A stretch of DNA of 35,245 bases. Source: Halarchaeum acidiphilum MH1-52-1. GTDB lineage: Archaea > Halobacteriota > Halobacteria > Halobacteriales > Halobacteriaceae. Every line of letters starts with the position of its first letter. The stretch's first letter is position 1. The translations under genes and the position numbers were made by a program. The stretch spans positions 1-35,245 of the forward strand of contig NZ_BATA01000019.1 of NCBI RefSeq assembly GCF_000474235.1, given 5' to 3'. Below, in pieces: positions 7,846 to 16,452 of the stretch. Under the pieces are notes generated by a model. The model did no database searches. It worked only from the letters and a program-made list of their open reading frames with translations, and had not been told where the DNA came from.

Positions 7846-8825
7846 TCCGCACGCACCCCCTCGTCCGCGAGCCGCGCGCGGAAGGCCTCCTCGCACGCCG
7901 GCGTCAGCGAGAGCGCGGTCTCCGCGCCGTCGTCCCGATCGAGCGCGACGATGCAGCCCCCGCCGCCCGCGCCCGTCAGTTTCGCGCCCGCGGCGCCGCC
8001 GTCGCGCGCCGCCCACACCATCTCGTCGAGCGAGCGCGCGGAGACGCCGAGCGCGGCGAGCAGGCCGTGATCGACGTCCATCAGGCGCCCGAGTTCCTCG
8101 ACGTCGCCCTCGCGGAGCGCGTCCTCGCCCCGCCGGACGAGGTCGCCGATGGATTCGACAGTGTCGCGAGCGAAGTCGTACTGCTCGCGCAACGCGCGCA
8201 CGCCCGCGACGAGGTCGCCCGTGTCGTGACTCGTCCCGTCGTACCCCACGACGAACGGGAGGTCGGGCGCGTCGAGCGTCCGACAGTCCGACCCCTCGAC
8301 GCGGACCGCCCCGCCCATCGCCGAGCAGAACGTGTCCGCGCGCGAGGCCTCCCCGCTCTGGACCGCCTTCTCGACCTCGTACGCGCGCTCCGCGACGGTC
8401 TCGGGAGCGAGTTCGACGCCGAGTTCGCGCGCGGCGGCGTCCACGCCCGCGACGACGACGGCGGCGGAGGAGCCGAGACCCGCGCCCAGCGGGATGTCGC
8501 TCTCGATCGTCACGTCGAAGCCCGCGTCCGGCCGGTCGGCGGCGTCGCGCGCGCTCGCCACCGCCGCGTCCACGTACCCCATCGCCGCCTCGACCAGCGC
8601 CGTCGGGACGTCCACGTTCGGGACGCCGTCGTCAGCGCCGTACTCCACGGTGAACCCGTCGAGCGAGAGGTCCGCTGCGCTCACCCGCAGGCGCCCGTCG
8701 TCACGCTCCTCCACCCGGACGGTCGCGCGCCGCTCGATGGCGCACGGCACCGCGGGCTCGCCGTAGACGACCGCGTGCTCCCCGAAGAGGTACACCTTCC
8801 CCGGGGCGCTCGAAGTGGTCGGCAT
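7842..8825 (-). CDS. mvk: Mevalonate kinase
   Basis: GHMP-family kinase that phosphorylates mevalonate at C5, the entry to the archaeal mevalonate pathway. The 327-residue protein has the three GHMP motifs: APGKVYLFGEHAVVYG (about 7-22), the Gly/Ser-rich ATP loop PLGAGLGSSAAV (about 114-125), and GAKLTGAGGGGCIVAL near the C-terminus. The ATG at 8825 is chosen because the SAPGKVYLFGEH motif should sit close to the N-terminus; a longer in-frame reading adds a basic, non-family leader. A TATA-like TACTTA lies about 27 nt upstream (8849-8859), implying a leaderless mRNA and an independent promoter. The final stop overlaps the ipk start. Confidence 0.95.
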   Translation of the reverse strand: MPTTSSAPGKVYLFGEHAVVYGEPAVPCAIERRATVRVEERDDGRLRVSAADLSLDGFTVEYGADDGVPNVDVPTALVEAAMGYVDAAVASARDAADRPDAGFDVTIESDIPLGAGLGSSAAVVVAGVDAAARELGVELAPETVAERAYEVEKAVQSGEASRADTFCSAMGGAVRVEGSDCRTLDAPDLPFVVGYDGTSHDTGDLVAGVRALREQYDFARDTVESIGDLVRRGEDALREGDVEELGRLMDVDHGLLAALGVSARSLDEMVWAARDGGAAGAKLTGAGGGGCIVALDRDDGAETALSLTPACEEAFRARLADEGVRAE

Positions 8826-8848
8826 ACCCGAACACGGGTCGGCCCGGC

Positions 8849-8859
8849 GTAAGTACCCT
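8849..8859 (-). promoter_or_regulatory. Candidate TATA element of mvk-ipk
   Basis: On the minus strand this reads GGGTACTTACG, centred about 28 nt before the mvk ATG, the distance expected for a leaderless haloarchaeal gene. It makes the mvk-ipk pair independent of the ribosomal operon, from which it is separated by two other genes. Confidence 0.45.
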
Positions 8860-8928
8860 TTCGCTTCGCGGCGCACCCACCGCCGTCGGTGCCGCGCCAC
8901 CTATCACTACCGCCCGCCAACCCCGGAT

Positions 8929-9738
8929 ATGCGCCCCGTCATCGATCACGTCCCGTTCGTCGGTCCCGACCTCGACGCGCTCGTCGAGCGCTTCGAGAAC
9001 GCCGGCTTCGCCCCGCAGTACGGCGGCGAACACGCCGAATCCGGCACGGAGACGGCGATGATCGTCCTGCCCGACGGCTCCGCGCTCGAACTCCTCGCGC
9101 CCACCGATCCCGACGCCGAGACCGCCGGCCACTGGCCGGACTTCGCGGCGGCCGACGCCGGTCCCTGCGCGTGGTGCGTCGACGCCGGCAGCGTCCACAG
9201 CGAACTCCAGCGCGCCATCAGTCACGACGTCACCGTCCGGGGACCCGTCCGCGAGCGCCGCGAGACCGACCGGGGCGTCGCCGAGTGGGACGTCGGCTTC
9301 CTCGGCGACCCGGACACCGCGCTCCCCGCCGTCGTCTCCGATCGAACGCCTCGCGAGTACCGCGTCCCCGACAGCGCGCTCTACGGGTCCCCGATCTCCG
9401 GGATCGGCCGCGTCGTCCTCGCCGTCGACGACCTCGACGCGGCCGTCGCGCGCTTCACCGACCTCTATCGGCTTCCGACGCCCGAGCGCGACTCCGACGG
9501 CACGTTCGGCGCGCTCGCCGCCTTCCCCGGACAGGACGTCGTCCTCTGCGCGCCCGACGACGGTCCCGTCCGCGAGCGCCTCTCGCGCTTCGGTCCCTGT
9601 CCCGCCGCCGTCCTCCTCACCGGTGACGTCTCCGACGCCGCGGCTCACCACCCGCTCCACGGCGGACGCACCCTCTTCGGGAAGCGCGTCCGCTTCGTCG
9701 ACGGCTTCGACACCCGCCTCGGCGTCGTCGAGCGCTAA
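8929..9738 (+). CDS. Two-domain VOC (glyoxalase-like) protein
   Basis: A 269-residue soluble protein that looks like two vicinal-oxygen-chelate modules. The first begins at IDHVPFVGPDLDALVERFENAGF (5-27; His7 is a likely metal ligand) and contains LELLAPTDPD. The second begins near residue 160 (IGRVVLAVDDLDAAVARFTDLYRL). It resembles the Glyoxalase_3-like haloarchaeal VOC proteins of unknown substrate. The ATG at 8929 is preceded by a TATA-like CTATCAC about 26 nt upstream. It is divergent from mvk and convergent with the TIM-barrel gene, overlapping it by 4 nt. Catalytic activity (lyase, isomerase, dioxygenase or resistance binding) cannot be assigned. Confidence 0.82.
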   Translation: MRPVIDHVPFVGPDLDALVERFENAGFAPQYGGEHAESGTETAMIVLPDGSALELLAPTDPDAETAGHWPDFAAADAGPCAWCVDAGSVHSELQRAISHDVTVRGPVRERRETDRGVAEWDVGFLGDPDTALPAVVSDRTPREYRVPDSALYGSPISGIGRVVLAVDDLDAAVARFTDLYRLPTPERDSDGTFGALAAFPGQDVVLCAPDDGPVRERLSRFGPCPAAVLLTGDVSDAAAHHPLHGGRTLFGKRVRFVDGFDTRLGVVER

Positions 9739-10388
9739 GCCGCCTCGAAGTGCGCCAGCGCGTCGGCCTGCTCCGCCGGCATCACCTCCAACACCACGGT
9801 CCCGTCGAAGTGCCCCTTCAGCGTCCGCGCGAGGTCGTCCATCGCCATCTCCCCCGCACCGAACGCGAGCCCGTCCGTCTCGCGCGTCGAATCGGCGAGG
9901 TGGACGACGCGGATCCGATCGCCGTACGCGTCCAGCAGCGCGCGGAACCGCTCCCGATAGTCCGCGTGCGCCATGTAGAGGTGGGCGGTGTCGAGCACCA
10001 GCTCGTGGCCGCGACGGAGTACCTGCGCCTCGACGTGCCGGACGCTCGCGCCCGCCTGATTCTCGTACCCGTGCTCGGCCGCGAACCCCGCCTCCGCGAG
10101 GACGGGCGTGTGCGTCATGTTCGCGTACTGGGTGTGGACGACGAGGTAGGCGTCGAGCGCGCGAGCGAGGCGGTCCGCGGCCCGGAGCGGACCCGTCGCC
10201 GACGGGAGCACGTGCGGGGTGTGGACCGAGCACGCAGATATCGACGAGGCCCGCACTCGCTCGGCGAGCCTCTCGGTCGCGACGTCGAGGACGTCCGGCG
10301 TCACATAGAGTTCGGCCGCATCGAATCCCCGGTCGGCGGCCGCGATCAGCGACTCACGCGTCGGTCGGCACTTCCCGGCGACCTGCAT
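9735..10388 (-). CDS. Xylose-isomerase-like TIM barrel protein (sugar phosphate isomerase/epimerase family)
   Basis: A 217-residue protein of the AP-endonuclease-2/xylose isomerase-like TIM barrel superfamily. Supporting strands are GFDAAELYV (21-29), CSVHTPHVLP (53-62), LVVHTQYAN, LVLDTAHLYMAHADY, IRVVHLADST and the closing TVVLEVMP, whose Glu and the preceding His/Asp residues could bind a divalent metal. It is shorter than typical members (250-280), so one or two barrel elements are missing or reduced. It lies on the ribosomal operon strand but 69 nt beyond rps2, and its stop overlaps that of the VOC gene. Substrate unknown. Confidence 0.78.
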   Translation of the reverse strand: MQVAGKCRPTRESLIAAADRGFDAAELYVTPDVLDVATERLAERVRASSISACSVHTPHVLPSATGPLRAADRLARALDAYLVVHTQYANMTHTPVLAEAGFAAEHGYENQAGASVRHVEAQVLRRGHELVLDTAHLYMAHADYRERFRALLDAYGDRIRVVHLADSTRETDGLAFGAGEMAMDDLARTLKGHFDGTVVLEVMPAEQADALAHFEAA

Positions 10389-10457
10389 ACAGCGACACTC
10401 GACGCGCGCGGAGATGTAACTACGGGGTTCGTCACCGAAAGGAAAGGGTCGTCGGCG

Positions 10458-11225
10458 TTAAATCTCGCTCTCGAAGTCCTCGAGACTGTACGACGGCTCG
10501 GCGCCGCGCTTGTCGAGGACCTCGTTCGCGAGCAGCCAGTAGACGACCGAGAGCGCGCGTCGACCCTTGTTGTTCGTCGGAACGACGAGGTCGACGTTGC
10601 TCGTGGAGTTGTTCGAGTCGCACATCGCGATCACGGGGATTCCGACCGTGATCGCTTCCTTGACGGCCTGACTGTCACCGATCGGGTCGGTGACGACCAG
10701 CACGTCCGGCTCGATGTAGCCGTCGTACTTGGGGTTCGTCAGCGTCCCCGGGATGAAGCGACCCGTACGGGCGCGCGCGCCGACCGCGTCCGCGAACTTC
10801 TCCGCGGGGAAGCGACCGTACTGACGCGAGGAGGTGACGAGCACCTGCTCGGGGTCGTAGTTCGCGAGGAAGTCCGCGGCCGTGCGGATGCGATCGTCCG
10901 TGCGCGAGACGTCGAGGACGTAGAGACCATCCGTCCGCACGCGGTGGATGAAGCGCTCCATGTCCTGCGTCTTCTGCTGCGTGCCGATGTGGACACCCGC
11001 GGCGAGGTAATCCTCGACCGGGATGAGGAGGTCGGCGTCCTCGTCTGGCATTACGTCTTCCGTCCCTGCGGCCGGCTCGGGGGTCTCCGGGGTGTCGTCG
11101 CCGTCGGCGGCGTCCGCCTCGACGTCGACATCGACGTCGGGCGCCTCGGACTCCGCGTCCGCGGCGTCCGCGTCCGTGTCGGGGGCCTCCTCGAGATCGG
11201 CCTCGCTGTCTTCGTGCTCGCTCAT
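10458..11225 (-). CDS. rps2: 30S ribosomal protein uS2
   Basis: Small-subunit ribosomal protein S2. The conserved body begins near residue 60 ([20 protein letters not shown]) and continues through [46 protein letters not shown] and [20 protein letters not shown]. The first 60 or so residues are an extreme Asp/Glu-rich extension typical of haloarchaeal S2. Its ATG overlaps the enolase stop as ATGA, so it is translated from the same message. It is the last ribosomal gene of this operon here; a pyrimidine-rich stretch follows the stop on the minus strand and may end transcription. Confidence 0.97.
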   Translation of the reverse strand: MSEHEDSEADLEEAPDTDADAADAESEAPDVDVDVEADAADGDDTPETPEPAAGTEDVMPDEDADLLIPVEDYLAAGVHIGTQQKTQDMERFIHRVRTDGLYVLDVSRTDDRIRTAADFLANYDPEQVLVTSSRQYGRFPAEKFADAVGARARTGRFIPGTLTNPKYDGYIEPDVLVVTDPIGDSQAVKEAITVGIPVIAMCDSNNSTSNVDLVVPTNNKGRRALSVVYWLLANEVLDKRGAEPSYSLEDFESEI

Positions 11226-12421
11226 AGTGCCTCGTCCGCGATGCGGATGAGTTCGTTCAGCTTGGCGGTTCGCTCGCCCTGCACCGTCCCCGTCTTGATG
11301 AACGGGGCGTCGGTCGCCACGGCGAGGTGTGCGATCGTCGCGTCCTCCGTCTCACCGCTCCGGTGGCTGACGACCGTCTCGTAGCCGTTCCGGGTGGCGA
11401 GTTCGATGGCGTCGAAGGCATCGCTGAGGGTGCCGATCTGGTTCGGCTTGATGAGGATGCTATTCGCCGCATCCACGTCGATCCCCTCCTGCAGGCGCTC
11501 TGTGTTCGTGACGAACAGGTCGTCGCCGCAGATCAGCGTCTGGTCGCCGACGCGCTCGGTCAGCTCGGCGAACGCCTCGTAGGCGTCCTCGTCGAGCGGG
11601 TCCTCGACGTACGCGAGGTCGTACTCGTCGACCAGCCCGGCGACGTACTCGATCTGCTCCTCCGTGGAGCGGACCTCGTCACCGAAGACGTACTCGCCAT
11701 CCTCGAAGACCTCGGCCGCCGCCAGATCGAGACCGAACTTGATGTCGAAGCCGACATCGTCCGAGACCGTCTCGACGGCCTCCTCGACGATCTCGAACGC
11801 CTCCGCGTCCGAGACGGGGGGCGCCCACGCGCCCTCGTCGCCCTTCGCGGCGGGCGTGCCGCGCTCCTCCAGCAGCGAGCCGATCTCGCCGTGGACCTGC
11901 GCGTTCGCGAAGACGGCGTCCTTCACGCTCGGCGCGCCGACCGGCGCGGAGAGGAACTCCTGAATCGCCGTCGCCTCTTGGGCGTGCTCGCCGCCCCCGA
12001 CGACGTTGCCGAGGGGGATCGGGAAGTTCTCGCCGCGGAAGGCGCCGCCGAGGTGCTGGTAGAGCGGCGCGCCGAGGACGTCCGCCCCGGCCTTGGCCGC
12101 CGCCATGCTGATGGCGACCGCCGAGTTCGCGCCGATCTCCGAGAAGTCCTCGGTGCCGTCGGCCGCGCGCAGCGTGTCGTCGACCTCGCGCTGGTCGCCC
12201 GCGTAGACGCGCCCGTCGAGGCGGGGCACCGCGTGCTCGCGGGCCGCCGCGATGGCCTCGTTGACCGGCAGTTCGATGGCTTCGTACTCACCGGTGGACG
12301 CCCCGGACGGGGCGGCCGCACGGCCGAAGCCGCCGGACTCGGTGAGGACGTCCGCTTCCACGGTCTTGTTGCCGCGCGAGTCGAGGACTGCGCGCAGGCG
12401 AACGGTTTCGATGCGTGTCAT
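11222..12421 (-). CDS. eno: Enolase (phosphopyruvate hydratase)
   Basis: Converts 2-phosphoglycerate to phosphoenolpyruvate in the cytoplasm. The 399-residue length is normal. Family marks include [19 protein letters not shown] (N-domain), [11 protein letters not shown] (about 42-52), the catalytic Glu region, [18 protein letters not shown] with a metal ligand, [22 protein letters not shown] with the catalytic Lys, and the signature [19 protein letters not shown]. The ATG at 12421 overlaps the rpoK stop as ATGA and the stop overlaps the rps2 start likewise. Its place between rpoK and rps2 is the standard archaeal arrangement. Confidence 0.98.
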   Translation of the reverse strand: MTRIETVRLRAVLDSRGNKTVEADVLTESGGFGRAAAPSGASTGEYEAIELPVNEAIAAAREHAVPRLDGRVYAGDQREVDDTLRAADGTEDFSEIGANSAVAISMAAAKAGADVLGAPLYQHLGGAFRGENFPIPLGNVVGGGEHAQEATAIQEFLSAPVGAPSVKDAVFANAQVHGEIGSLLEERGTPAAKGDEGAWAPPVSDAEAFEIVEEAVETVSDDVGFDIKFGLDLAAAEVFEDGEYVFGDEVRSTEEQIEYVAGLVDEYDLAYVEDPLDEDAYEAFAELTERVGDQTLICGDDLFVTNTERLQEGIDVDAANSILIKPNQIGTLSDAFDAIELATRNGYETVVSHRSGETEDATIAHLAVATDAPFIKTGTVQGERTAKLNELIRIADEAL

Positions 12422-12591
12422 TGTCGTTCCCTCCGGACGGTGAAGGGGAGCGCGTCGGCGTCGTACTCCTCGGCCGCGATGAGGATCGGCTCCGTCTGGT
12501 CGGTGTCGACCAAGACGGGCGCGCCGTACGACACCTGCAGGGCGCGCGCCCCGATGATGCGTGCCTTCTCGTAGCGGTTGAATTCCGGCAT
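12418..12591 (-). CDS. rpoK: DNA-directed RNA polymerase subunit Rpo6 (K)
   Basis: A 57-residue subunit (omega/RPB6 equivalent) that clamps the largest RNA polymerase subunit during assembly. Reading the minus strand from the ATG at 12589-12591 gives [20 protein letters not shown] followed by [19 protein letters not shown] and an acidic C-terminus ending [21 protein letters not shown] is the diagnostic RPB6/omega helix. It starts inside the rpoN stop (TAATG, 1-nt overlap) and ends inside the eno start (ATGA), so the chain is translationally coupled. Short length makes it easy to miss. Confidence 0.97.
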   Translation of the reverse strand: MPEFNRYEKARIIGARALQVSYGAPVLVDTDQTEPILIAAEEYDADALPFTVRRERQ

Positions 12592-12791
12592 TACTGGTAG
12601 GGTGAGACCACGTCGACGAGGTCCTGATGCGAGACGAACATCCGCCGGCAGCAGTGCCGGTCGAGACCGAGGTCGTCGAGGACCTCCGCGGGGTCCTCGT
12701 CGCCCTCCTTGGTCGCGGCTCGCGCCTTGAACTCCTCCCAGTGCTCACCGATGACGGTCCCGCACGTGAAACACCGGACTGGTACCATCAT
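12591..12791 (-). CDS. rpoN: DNA-directed RNA polymerase subunit Rpo10 (N)
   Basis: A 66-residue zinc-binding polymerase subunit (RPB10 equivalent). It has the N-terminal zinc knuckle RCFTCG (Cys7 and Cys10) and the second knuckle [12 protein letters not shown] (about 45-56), the defining atypical CX2C...CC zinc bundle of RPB10. Two adjacent ATG codons occur (12791 and 12788). The second gives [10 protein letters not shown], the commoner archaeal start, so the true protein may be 65 residues. It lies between rps9 and rpoK as in other archaea. Confidence 0.97.
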   Translation of the reverse strand: MMVPVRCFTCGTVIGEHWEEFKARAATKEGDEDPAEVLDDLGLDRHCCRRMFVSHQDLVDVVSPYQ

Positions 12792-12803
12792 GATTCGTGT
12801 ACC

Positions 12804-13201
12804 TCAGCGGTAGGACTTCTGGTAGCGCGCCCGCGCACCGGGCCCGCCCCACTTCTTCGACTCCTTGCGCCGGGCGTCGTTGACGAGGAGCTGACGGTCG
12901 AACTCCATGAACGCATCACGGAGTTCGGCGTCGTTGCGGAACTCGACGATGCGCGCGCGATGGCGGTCCGGACGGCGTCGGCCTGTCCGGCGTAGCCGCC
13001 ACCGTTCACGGTGACGTCGACGTCGATCTCGTCGCGGATGTCCTCGCCCGCGATGCGGAACGGCTCGAGCATCTTGAGCCGCGACATCTCGGGGTCGACG
13101 AGTTCGACCGGCGTGGAGTTGATTCGCACGCGACCCTCGCCTTCGGAGACCGTCGCGCGAGCGACGGCCGTCTTCTTCTTCCCGCTCGTGTTGGTTACCA
13201 T
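12804..13201 (-). CDS. rps9: 30S ribosomal protein uS9, interrupted by a 1-nt frameshift
   Basis: Small-subunit protein S9, whose C-terminal tail reaches the decoding centre. The frame from ATG 13201 gives [18 protein letters not shown] through [12 protein letters not shown], then loses homology. The family sequence resumes one frame over ([18 protein letters not shown], then [17 protein letters not shown]) to a TGA at 12804. Restoring one G near 12951-12955 (observed GCGCGCATC where the family predicts GCGCGCGGCATC) makes a continuous protein of 132 residues, the usual haloarchaeal length. As S9 is essential and single-copy, a sequencing or assembly error is far more likely than a broken gene. 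It overlaps rpl13 by 7 nt. Confidence 0.93.
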
Positions 13202-13632
13202 GTCTTGTTAGCACCCAGTTCTGCTGCGATCTCCCCGAGGGTGACGAACTTGATGTTCGAGAGGCGATCGAGGGACGTTCCCTCGAGGACCTCACCGTCC
13301 TCGTCGTAGCGGTTGCCGACGTAGAGCCGGACGTTCTCGAACGCCTCGCGGCCGCGGTCGGTCTTGTACGGGAGCATCCCGCGCACGGCGCGCTTGAAGA
13401 TGCGGTCGGGACGCTTCGGGTAGTACGGCCCGCTGTCCGAACCGAGTTCGGCGCGGGTACGGTACGTCCCGAGGACGTCCTCCTCGCTGCCCGTGATGAC
13501 CGCGTCCTCCGCGTTGACGATGGCCACCGTCTGGCCGTCGAGCGCGAGTTCTGCGACGTTCGATGCGACGCGACCCATGATACAGTCGCGGGCGTCGACG
13601 ACGACGTCCGCGTCGAATTCTGCGGCGCTCAT
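13195..13632 (-). CDS. rpl13: 50S ribosomal protein uL13
   Basis: Large-subunit protein L13, an early assembly protein binding 23S rRNA. The 145-residue protein has [21 protein letters not shown] at the N-terminus (the L13 strand-helix with IxGRxAS), then [22 protein letters not shown], the canonical L13 signature region. The N-terminal MSAAEFDAD is an acidic haloarchaeal addition. The ATG overlaps the rpl18e stop as ATGA, and the 3' end overlaps rps9 by 7 nt. Confidence 0.97.
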   Translation of the reverse strand: MSAAEFDADVVVDARDCIMGRVASNVAELALDGQTVAIVNAEDAVITGSEEDVLGTYRTRAELGSDSGPYYPKRPDRIFKRAVRGMLPYKTDRGREAFENVRLYVGNRYDEDGEVLEGTSLDRLSNIKFVTLGEIAAELGANKTW

Positions 13633-13982
13633 CGGATCACCCGGACGTTGGACCCTTCGGGGTTCTGTTCAACTGCCTGTGCCAGCTGGACGACGTCGCC
13701 GTCCGCGTGTTCGATCTTCGTCTCCGCGCTGGACGAGAAGTCCACCGCGGCGACCGTCACGGACTTCCGGAGGGCGCCCGAACCGAGCACCTTCCCCGGG
13801 ACGACGACCGTTTCGTCCTCATTCGCGTATCGTTCGATGCGACTCAGGTTCACCTCGGCGTGCGTCGAGCGCGGCTTCTCCAGCCGGTCGGCGACGTCGT
13901 GCCACACGTCCGCGCCCGAATCGCGGGCGACGGATTTGAGTTGGGCGATGAGACTACTGAGTCTCGGACTCGTCTTGCTCAT
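13629..13982 (-). CDS. rpl18e: 50S ribosomal protein eL18
   Basis: Archaeal/eukaryotic large-subunit protein L18e, 117 residues from the ATG at 13982: [20 protein letters not shown], then [27 protein letters not shown] and the C-terminal [31 protein letters not shown]. Length and motifs match the family. A longer in-frame reading would run back into the tRNA-Leu gene, so the 13982 start is preferred. It lies 37 nt after the tRNA and overlaps rpl13 by 4 nt. Confidence 0.97.
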   Translation of the reverse strand: MSKTSPRLSSLIAQLKSVARDSGADVWHDVADRLEKPRSTHAEVNLSRIERYANEDETVVVPGKVLGSGALRKSVTVAAVDFSSSAETKIEHADGDVVQLAQAVEQNPEGSNVRVIR

Positions 13983-14018
13983 GCTTCTGACTCCTGATGA
14001 GAGTATAGGGGTGTGGAG

Positions 14019-14103
14019 TGCAGGGAGCAGGATTTGAACCTGCGAACTCCTACGAGACAGCGCCCTGAACGCTGCGCCTTTGGCCAAACTTGGCTATCCC
14101 TGC
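14019..14103 (-). tRNA. tRNA-Leu (anticodon CAG)
   Basis: Read on the minus strand, the acceptor strand GCAGGGA pairs with TCCCTGC, followed by discriminator A. The anticodon stem CAGCG/CGCTG encloses the loop TTCAGGG, giving anticodon CAG (leucine). A long variable arm (CTCGTAGGAG region) and a T-arm GCAGGTTCAAATCCTGC mark it as a class II tRNA, consistent with leucine. About 85 nt; CCA is not encoded. It is embedded between rpoD and rpl18e and probably processed from the operon transcript. Confidence 0.96.
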
Positions 14104-14247
14104 ACGCCCACTGAGAAGGCGCGGTCTTACCGACGACACATGCTTCCCGCCGCCCCGTAAAGGGACTTTCGATCCCGTCCGGTGACGCGGCCGGCGCTGG
14201 TCGCGTGCGGCCGACGTCGATGGTGGGGTGGCGGGGCATGTGTCGTC

Positions 14248-14994
14248 TTACAGACTGACCTTCTCGCGCAGTTCGTCCGCGCGCGTGGACAGCGTGCCCA
14301 CGGCACGGAGGACCAGTTCATCGACGGGCATCGACCCGTCGGACTCGACGTGGAAGACGAACGCGTTCGGGACGTCCTCGACCGTGACCTCCTTCCCCGG
14401 ATACCGGTTCGTGAGGTCGTGGCCGAACTCCGAGGTGGCGACGAGGTCGCCGCCGTCCTCGATGACGCCGCGAACGATCTGGGATTCGTCTTCGCCGTAC
14501 TCCGAGGCGTCGTCACCGACCTCGACGTGCTGGAGGTGCCGGTAGCCGACGGCCACCCCGCCTTGGAACTTCGCGTGATCGCGACCCCGGCCGAGCACCG
14601 CGTCGGCCTCCGCCTCCAGACGCTGTCCGTCCTTCAGCTCGATGAGGGGAATGTTCTCGTCTGCGGGTTCGACCTGCGGGTCCGGCGAGACCAGATCACC
14701 GCTGTACGCGGTGGCGGGTCCCTCCACGTCGATGGCGAGGGTGACGGTGTCGTCCTCGTCGAACTCGCCCTCGGGGGTCGTGAGCGGCACGAGCCCCATC
14801 CGGAGGGCGAGCACCTCGTCGAACAGGACGCTCGAGTTCTCCACGAACCGCACCGTGTCGATGGAGAGCGTCGGGACGTCCGCGAGGATGGCCCGGCGGA
14901 TGCCGTTGGCGAACGCGGGCGTGATCCCTCGAACGAGGAAGCGCGCCTCCCGGTCGCCGTCTTCGATGAATTCGACGTCGAAGTCCGTTGCCAT
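14248..14994 (-). CDS. rpoD: DNA-directed RNA polymerase subunit Rpo3 (D)
   Basis: Alpha/RPB3-like assembly subunit of RNA polymerase. The 248-residue protein starts [21 protein letters not shown] and contains the alpha motif [21 protein letters not shown] (about 29-49) and [19 protein letters not shown] (about 55-73). The Fe-S domain seen in some archaeal Rpo3 proteins is not supported here: I find no cysteines. C-terminal segments ([33 protein letters not shown]) fit the dimerisation domain. It lies between rps11 (9-nt gap) and tRNA-Leu. The 144 nt between the stop and the tRNA gene contain no gene I can support. Confidence 0.95.
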   Translation of the reverse strand: MATDFDVEFIEDGDREARFLVRGITPAFANGIRRAILADVPTLSIDTVRFVENSSVLFDEVLALRMGLVPLTTPEGEFDEDDTVTLAIDVEGPATAYSGDLVSPDPQVEPADENIPLIELKDGQRLEAEADAVLGRGRDHAKFQGGVAVGYRHLQHVEVGDDASEYGEDESQIVRGVIEDGGDLVATSEFGHDLTNRYPGKEVTVEDVPNAFVFHVESDGSMPVDELVLRAVGTLSTRADELREKVSL

Positions 14995-15003
14995 GTGATG
15001 TCG

Positions 15004-15396
15004 TTAGTAGCCGCTGTTCTTCGGCGGGCGGGTCCCGTCGTGGGGGATCGGGGTGACGTCCTCGATGCGACCGATTTCGAGGCCCGCGCGAGCGAGCGCT
15101 CGGATCGTCGCCTGCGCACCGGGACCGGGGCTCCGCTGGAGGTTGCCACCGGGACCACGGACGCGGACGTGGACGCCCTCGATACCCTGTTCTTTCAGGT
15201 CTTCGGCGAGCTGTTCGGCCATCTGCATCGCGGCGTACGGCGAGGCCTCGTCACGGTTCTGCTTGACGACGGCGCCACCGCTGGATTTGGCCAGCGTCTC
15301 GGCGCCCGTCTCGTCGGTGACCGTGAGCAGCGTGTTGTTGAACGAGGCGTGCACGTGCGCGATGCCCCACTTGTCGTCGGCTTCGTTTGCTGACAT
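15004..15396 (-). CDS. rps11: 30S ribosomal protein uS11
   Basis: Small-subunit platform protein S11, 130 residues. Motifs: [19 protein letters not shown] (10-28), a central [26 protein letters not shown] segment, then [11 protein letters not shown] and the C-terminal signature [20 protein letters not shown]. The ATG lies 3 nt after the rps4 stop and the gene precedes rpoD by 9 nt, the standard archaeal order. N-terminal MSANEADDK is the usual acidic haloarchaeal extension. Confidence 0.97.
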   Translation of the reverse strand: MSANEADDKWGIAHVHASFNNTLLTVTDETGAETLAKSSGGAVVKQNRDEASPYAAMQMAEQLAEDLKEQGIEGVHVRVRGPGGNLQRSPGPGAQATIRALARAGLEIGRIEDVTPIPHDGTRPPKNSGY

Positions 15397-15399
15397 GGG

Positions 15400-15917
15400 T
15401 TACTCCTGATTGTCGGCGCGAGCCGGGTGGAGCTCGTCCGTGAGCGGACTCGTCTCGTCGAACGCGACGTCGTCCTCCTCGGCCACGGCGACCGTTCGCG
15501 ACGGCGCCGTCACGCGGCTGTCGCCGACCGTGACGTGGCCGTGGGTGACGAACTGCCGCGCCTGCTGCGGCGTGTTCGCCAGTCCCTTGCGGTAGGCGAC
15601 CGTCTGGAGGCGGCGTTCGAGGACGTCCGTGACGTCCAGCGAGAGGACCGCGTCCAGCTCGTCGGAGTCGCCGAGGATGCCGTAGCGTCGGAGGCGTGCG
15701 ACGAACTCCTCACCCTCCTCGCCCTCCTCGGTCACGCGACCGAGGAGTTCGCGGGCCTCGCGGCGGTAGGAGCGCAGTTCGGACTGCGCGCGCCAAAGCT
15801 CCTCTTTGTTCTTCAGGCCGTAGCGGCTGAGGAGATCGGACTCCTCGGAGATCCGCTCGCCTGATAGGGGTGGTTCGGCGTCTCGTAGAACTTGGTGTTC
15901 TCACCGGGAAGCGCCAT
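15400..15917 (-). CDS. rps4: 30S ribosomal protein uS4, interrupted by a 1-nt frameshift
   Basis: Small-subunit assembly protein S4. From ATG 15917 the frame reads MALPGENTKFYETPNHPYQ and then goes out of frame. The family sequence continues in another frame as GERISEESDLLSRYGLKNK, then ELWRAQSELRSYRREARELL, and the S4 RNA-binding domain (LERRLQTVAYRKGLANTPQQ, ARQFVTHGHVTVGD) to the stop at 15400. Adding one G near 15859-15861 (observed CAGGCGAG where CAGGGCGAG is expected) restores a protein of about 172 residues, the normal size. Automated callers will tend to report only the C-terminal 111 residues from a GTG at 15735. An assembly error is the likeliest cause. The start overlaps the rps13 stop (TAATG). 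Confidence 0.92.
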
Positions 15918-16432
15918 TATTCACCCTCCTCCTCTGCTTCCTCTTCCATCTCTTCTTGCAGGGCCTCGACGTTGACACCGATGGTGCCCTCGGTACGCCC
16001 GGTGGACTTCGTGCGCTGGCCGCGGACCTTCTGTCCGCGCTCGTGGCGCACGCCCTTGTAGGACCGGATCATCCGCATCCGGTTGACGTCCTGATTCCGG
16101 GTGAGGGAGACGTCGTTGCCCGTGATGTGTTCGGTCTCGCCGGTATAGAAGTCGTTCCGGCGGTTCGCCAGCCAGTCTGGAACTTCGTCGGCGAAGTTCT
16201 CCACGGCCTCGACGATGCGCTCGATGGGCTCGTCGTCGAGACGGCCGAGCGTGGCTGTTCGGTCCACGTCGGCGTTGGCGGCGACCACGCGGGAGACCCG
16301 GCGGCCGATGCCGTCCATCTCGGAGAGGGCACGCTCGACGGTCTTCGTCCCGTCGAGGTCTGTCTGCCCGATCCGGACGAAGTATCGGATGTCCTCCTCC
16401 TCGTCCGGCTCCTCTTGTTGTTCTTCGCTCAT
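15917..16432 (-). CDS. rps13: 30S ribosomal protein uS13
   Basis: Small-subunit head protein S13, 171 residues from ATG 16432. After an acidic N-terminal tail (MSEEQQEEPDEEEDI) the body reads YFVRIGQTDLDGTKTVERAL, GIGRRVSRVVAANADVD, VPDWLANRRNDFYTGE, and the diagnostic MRMIRSYKGVRHERGQKVRGQ, ending with an acidic tail (EEMEEEAEEEGE). Longer in-frame starts would run into the tRNA-Ser gene. It is the first protein gene of the operon, 20 nt after the tRNA. Confidence 0.97.
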   Translation of the reverse strand: MSEEQQEEPDEEEDIRYFVRIGQTDLDGTKTVERALSEMDGIGRRVSRVVAANADVDRTATLGRLDDEPIERIVEAVENFADEVPDWLANRRNDFYTGETEHITGNDVSLTRNQDVNRMRMIRSYKGVRHERGQKVRGQRTKSTGRTEGTIGVNVEALQEEMEEEAEEEGE

Positions 16433-16452
16433 GATTGTCTCGTGTGGAGAGG

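Noticed and set aside
12945-12960. Programmed frameshifting in rps9 and rps4
   Set aside because: No slippery heptamer or downstream structure is evident, and three separate single G/C losses in one window (rps9, rps4, lpd) point to a common technical cause.
14104-14247. A small gene in the gap between rpoD and tRNA-Leu
   Set aside because: No open frame has family similarity or a convincing start, and the region is simply operon spacer.
15400-15735. Separate 111-residue gene starting at GTG 15735
   Set aside because: It is only the C-terminal part of rps4 downstream of the frameshift; the missing N-terminus is encoded just upstream in another frame.
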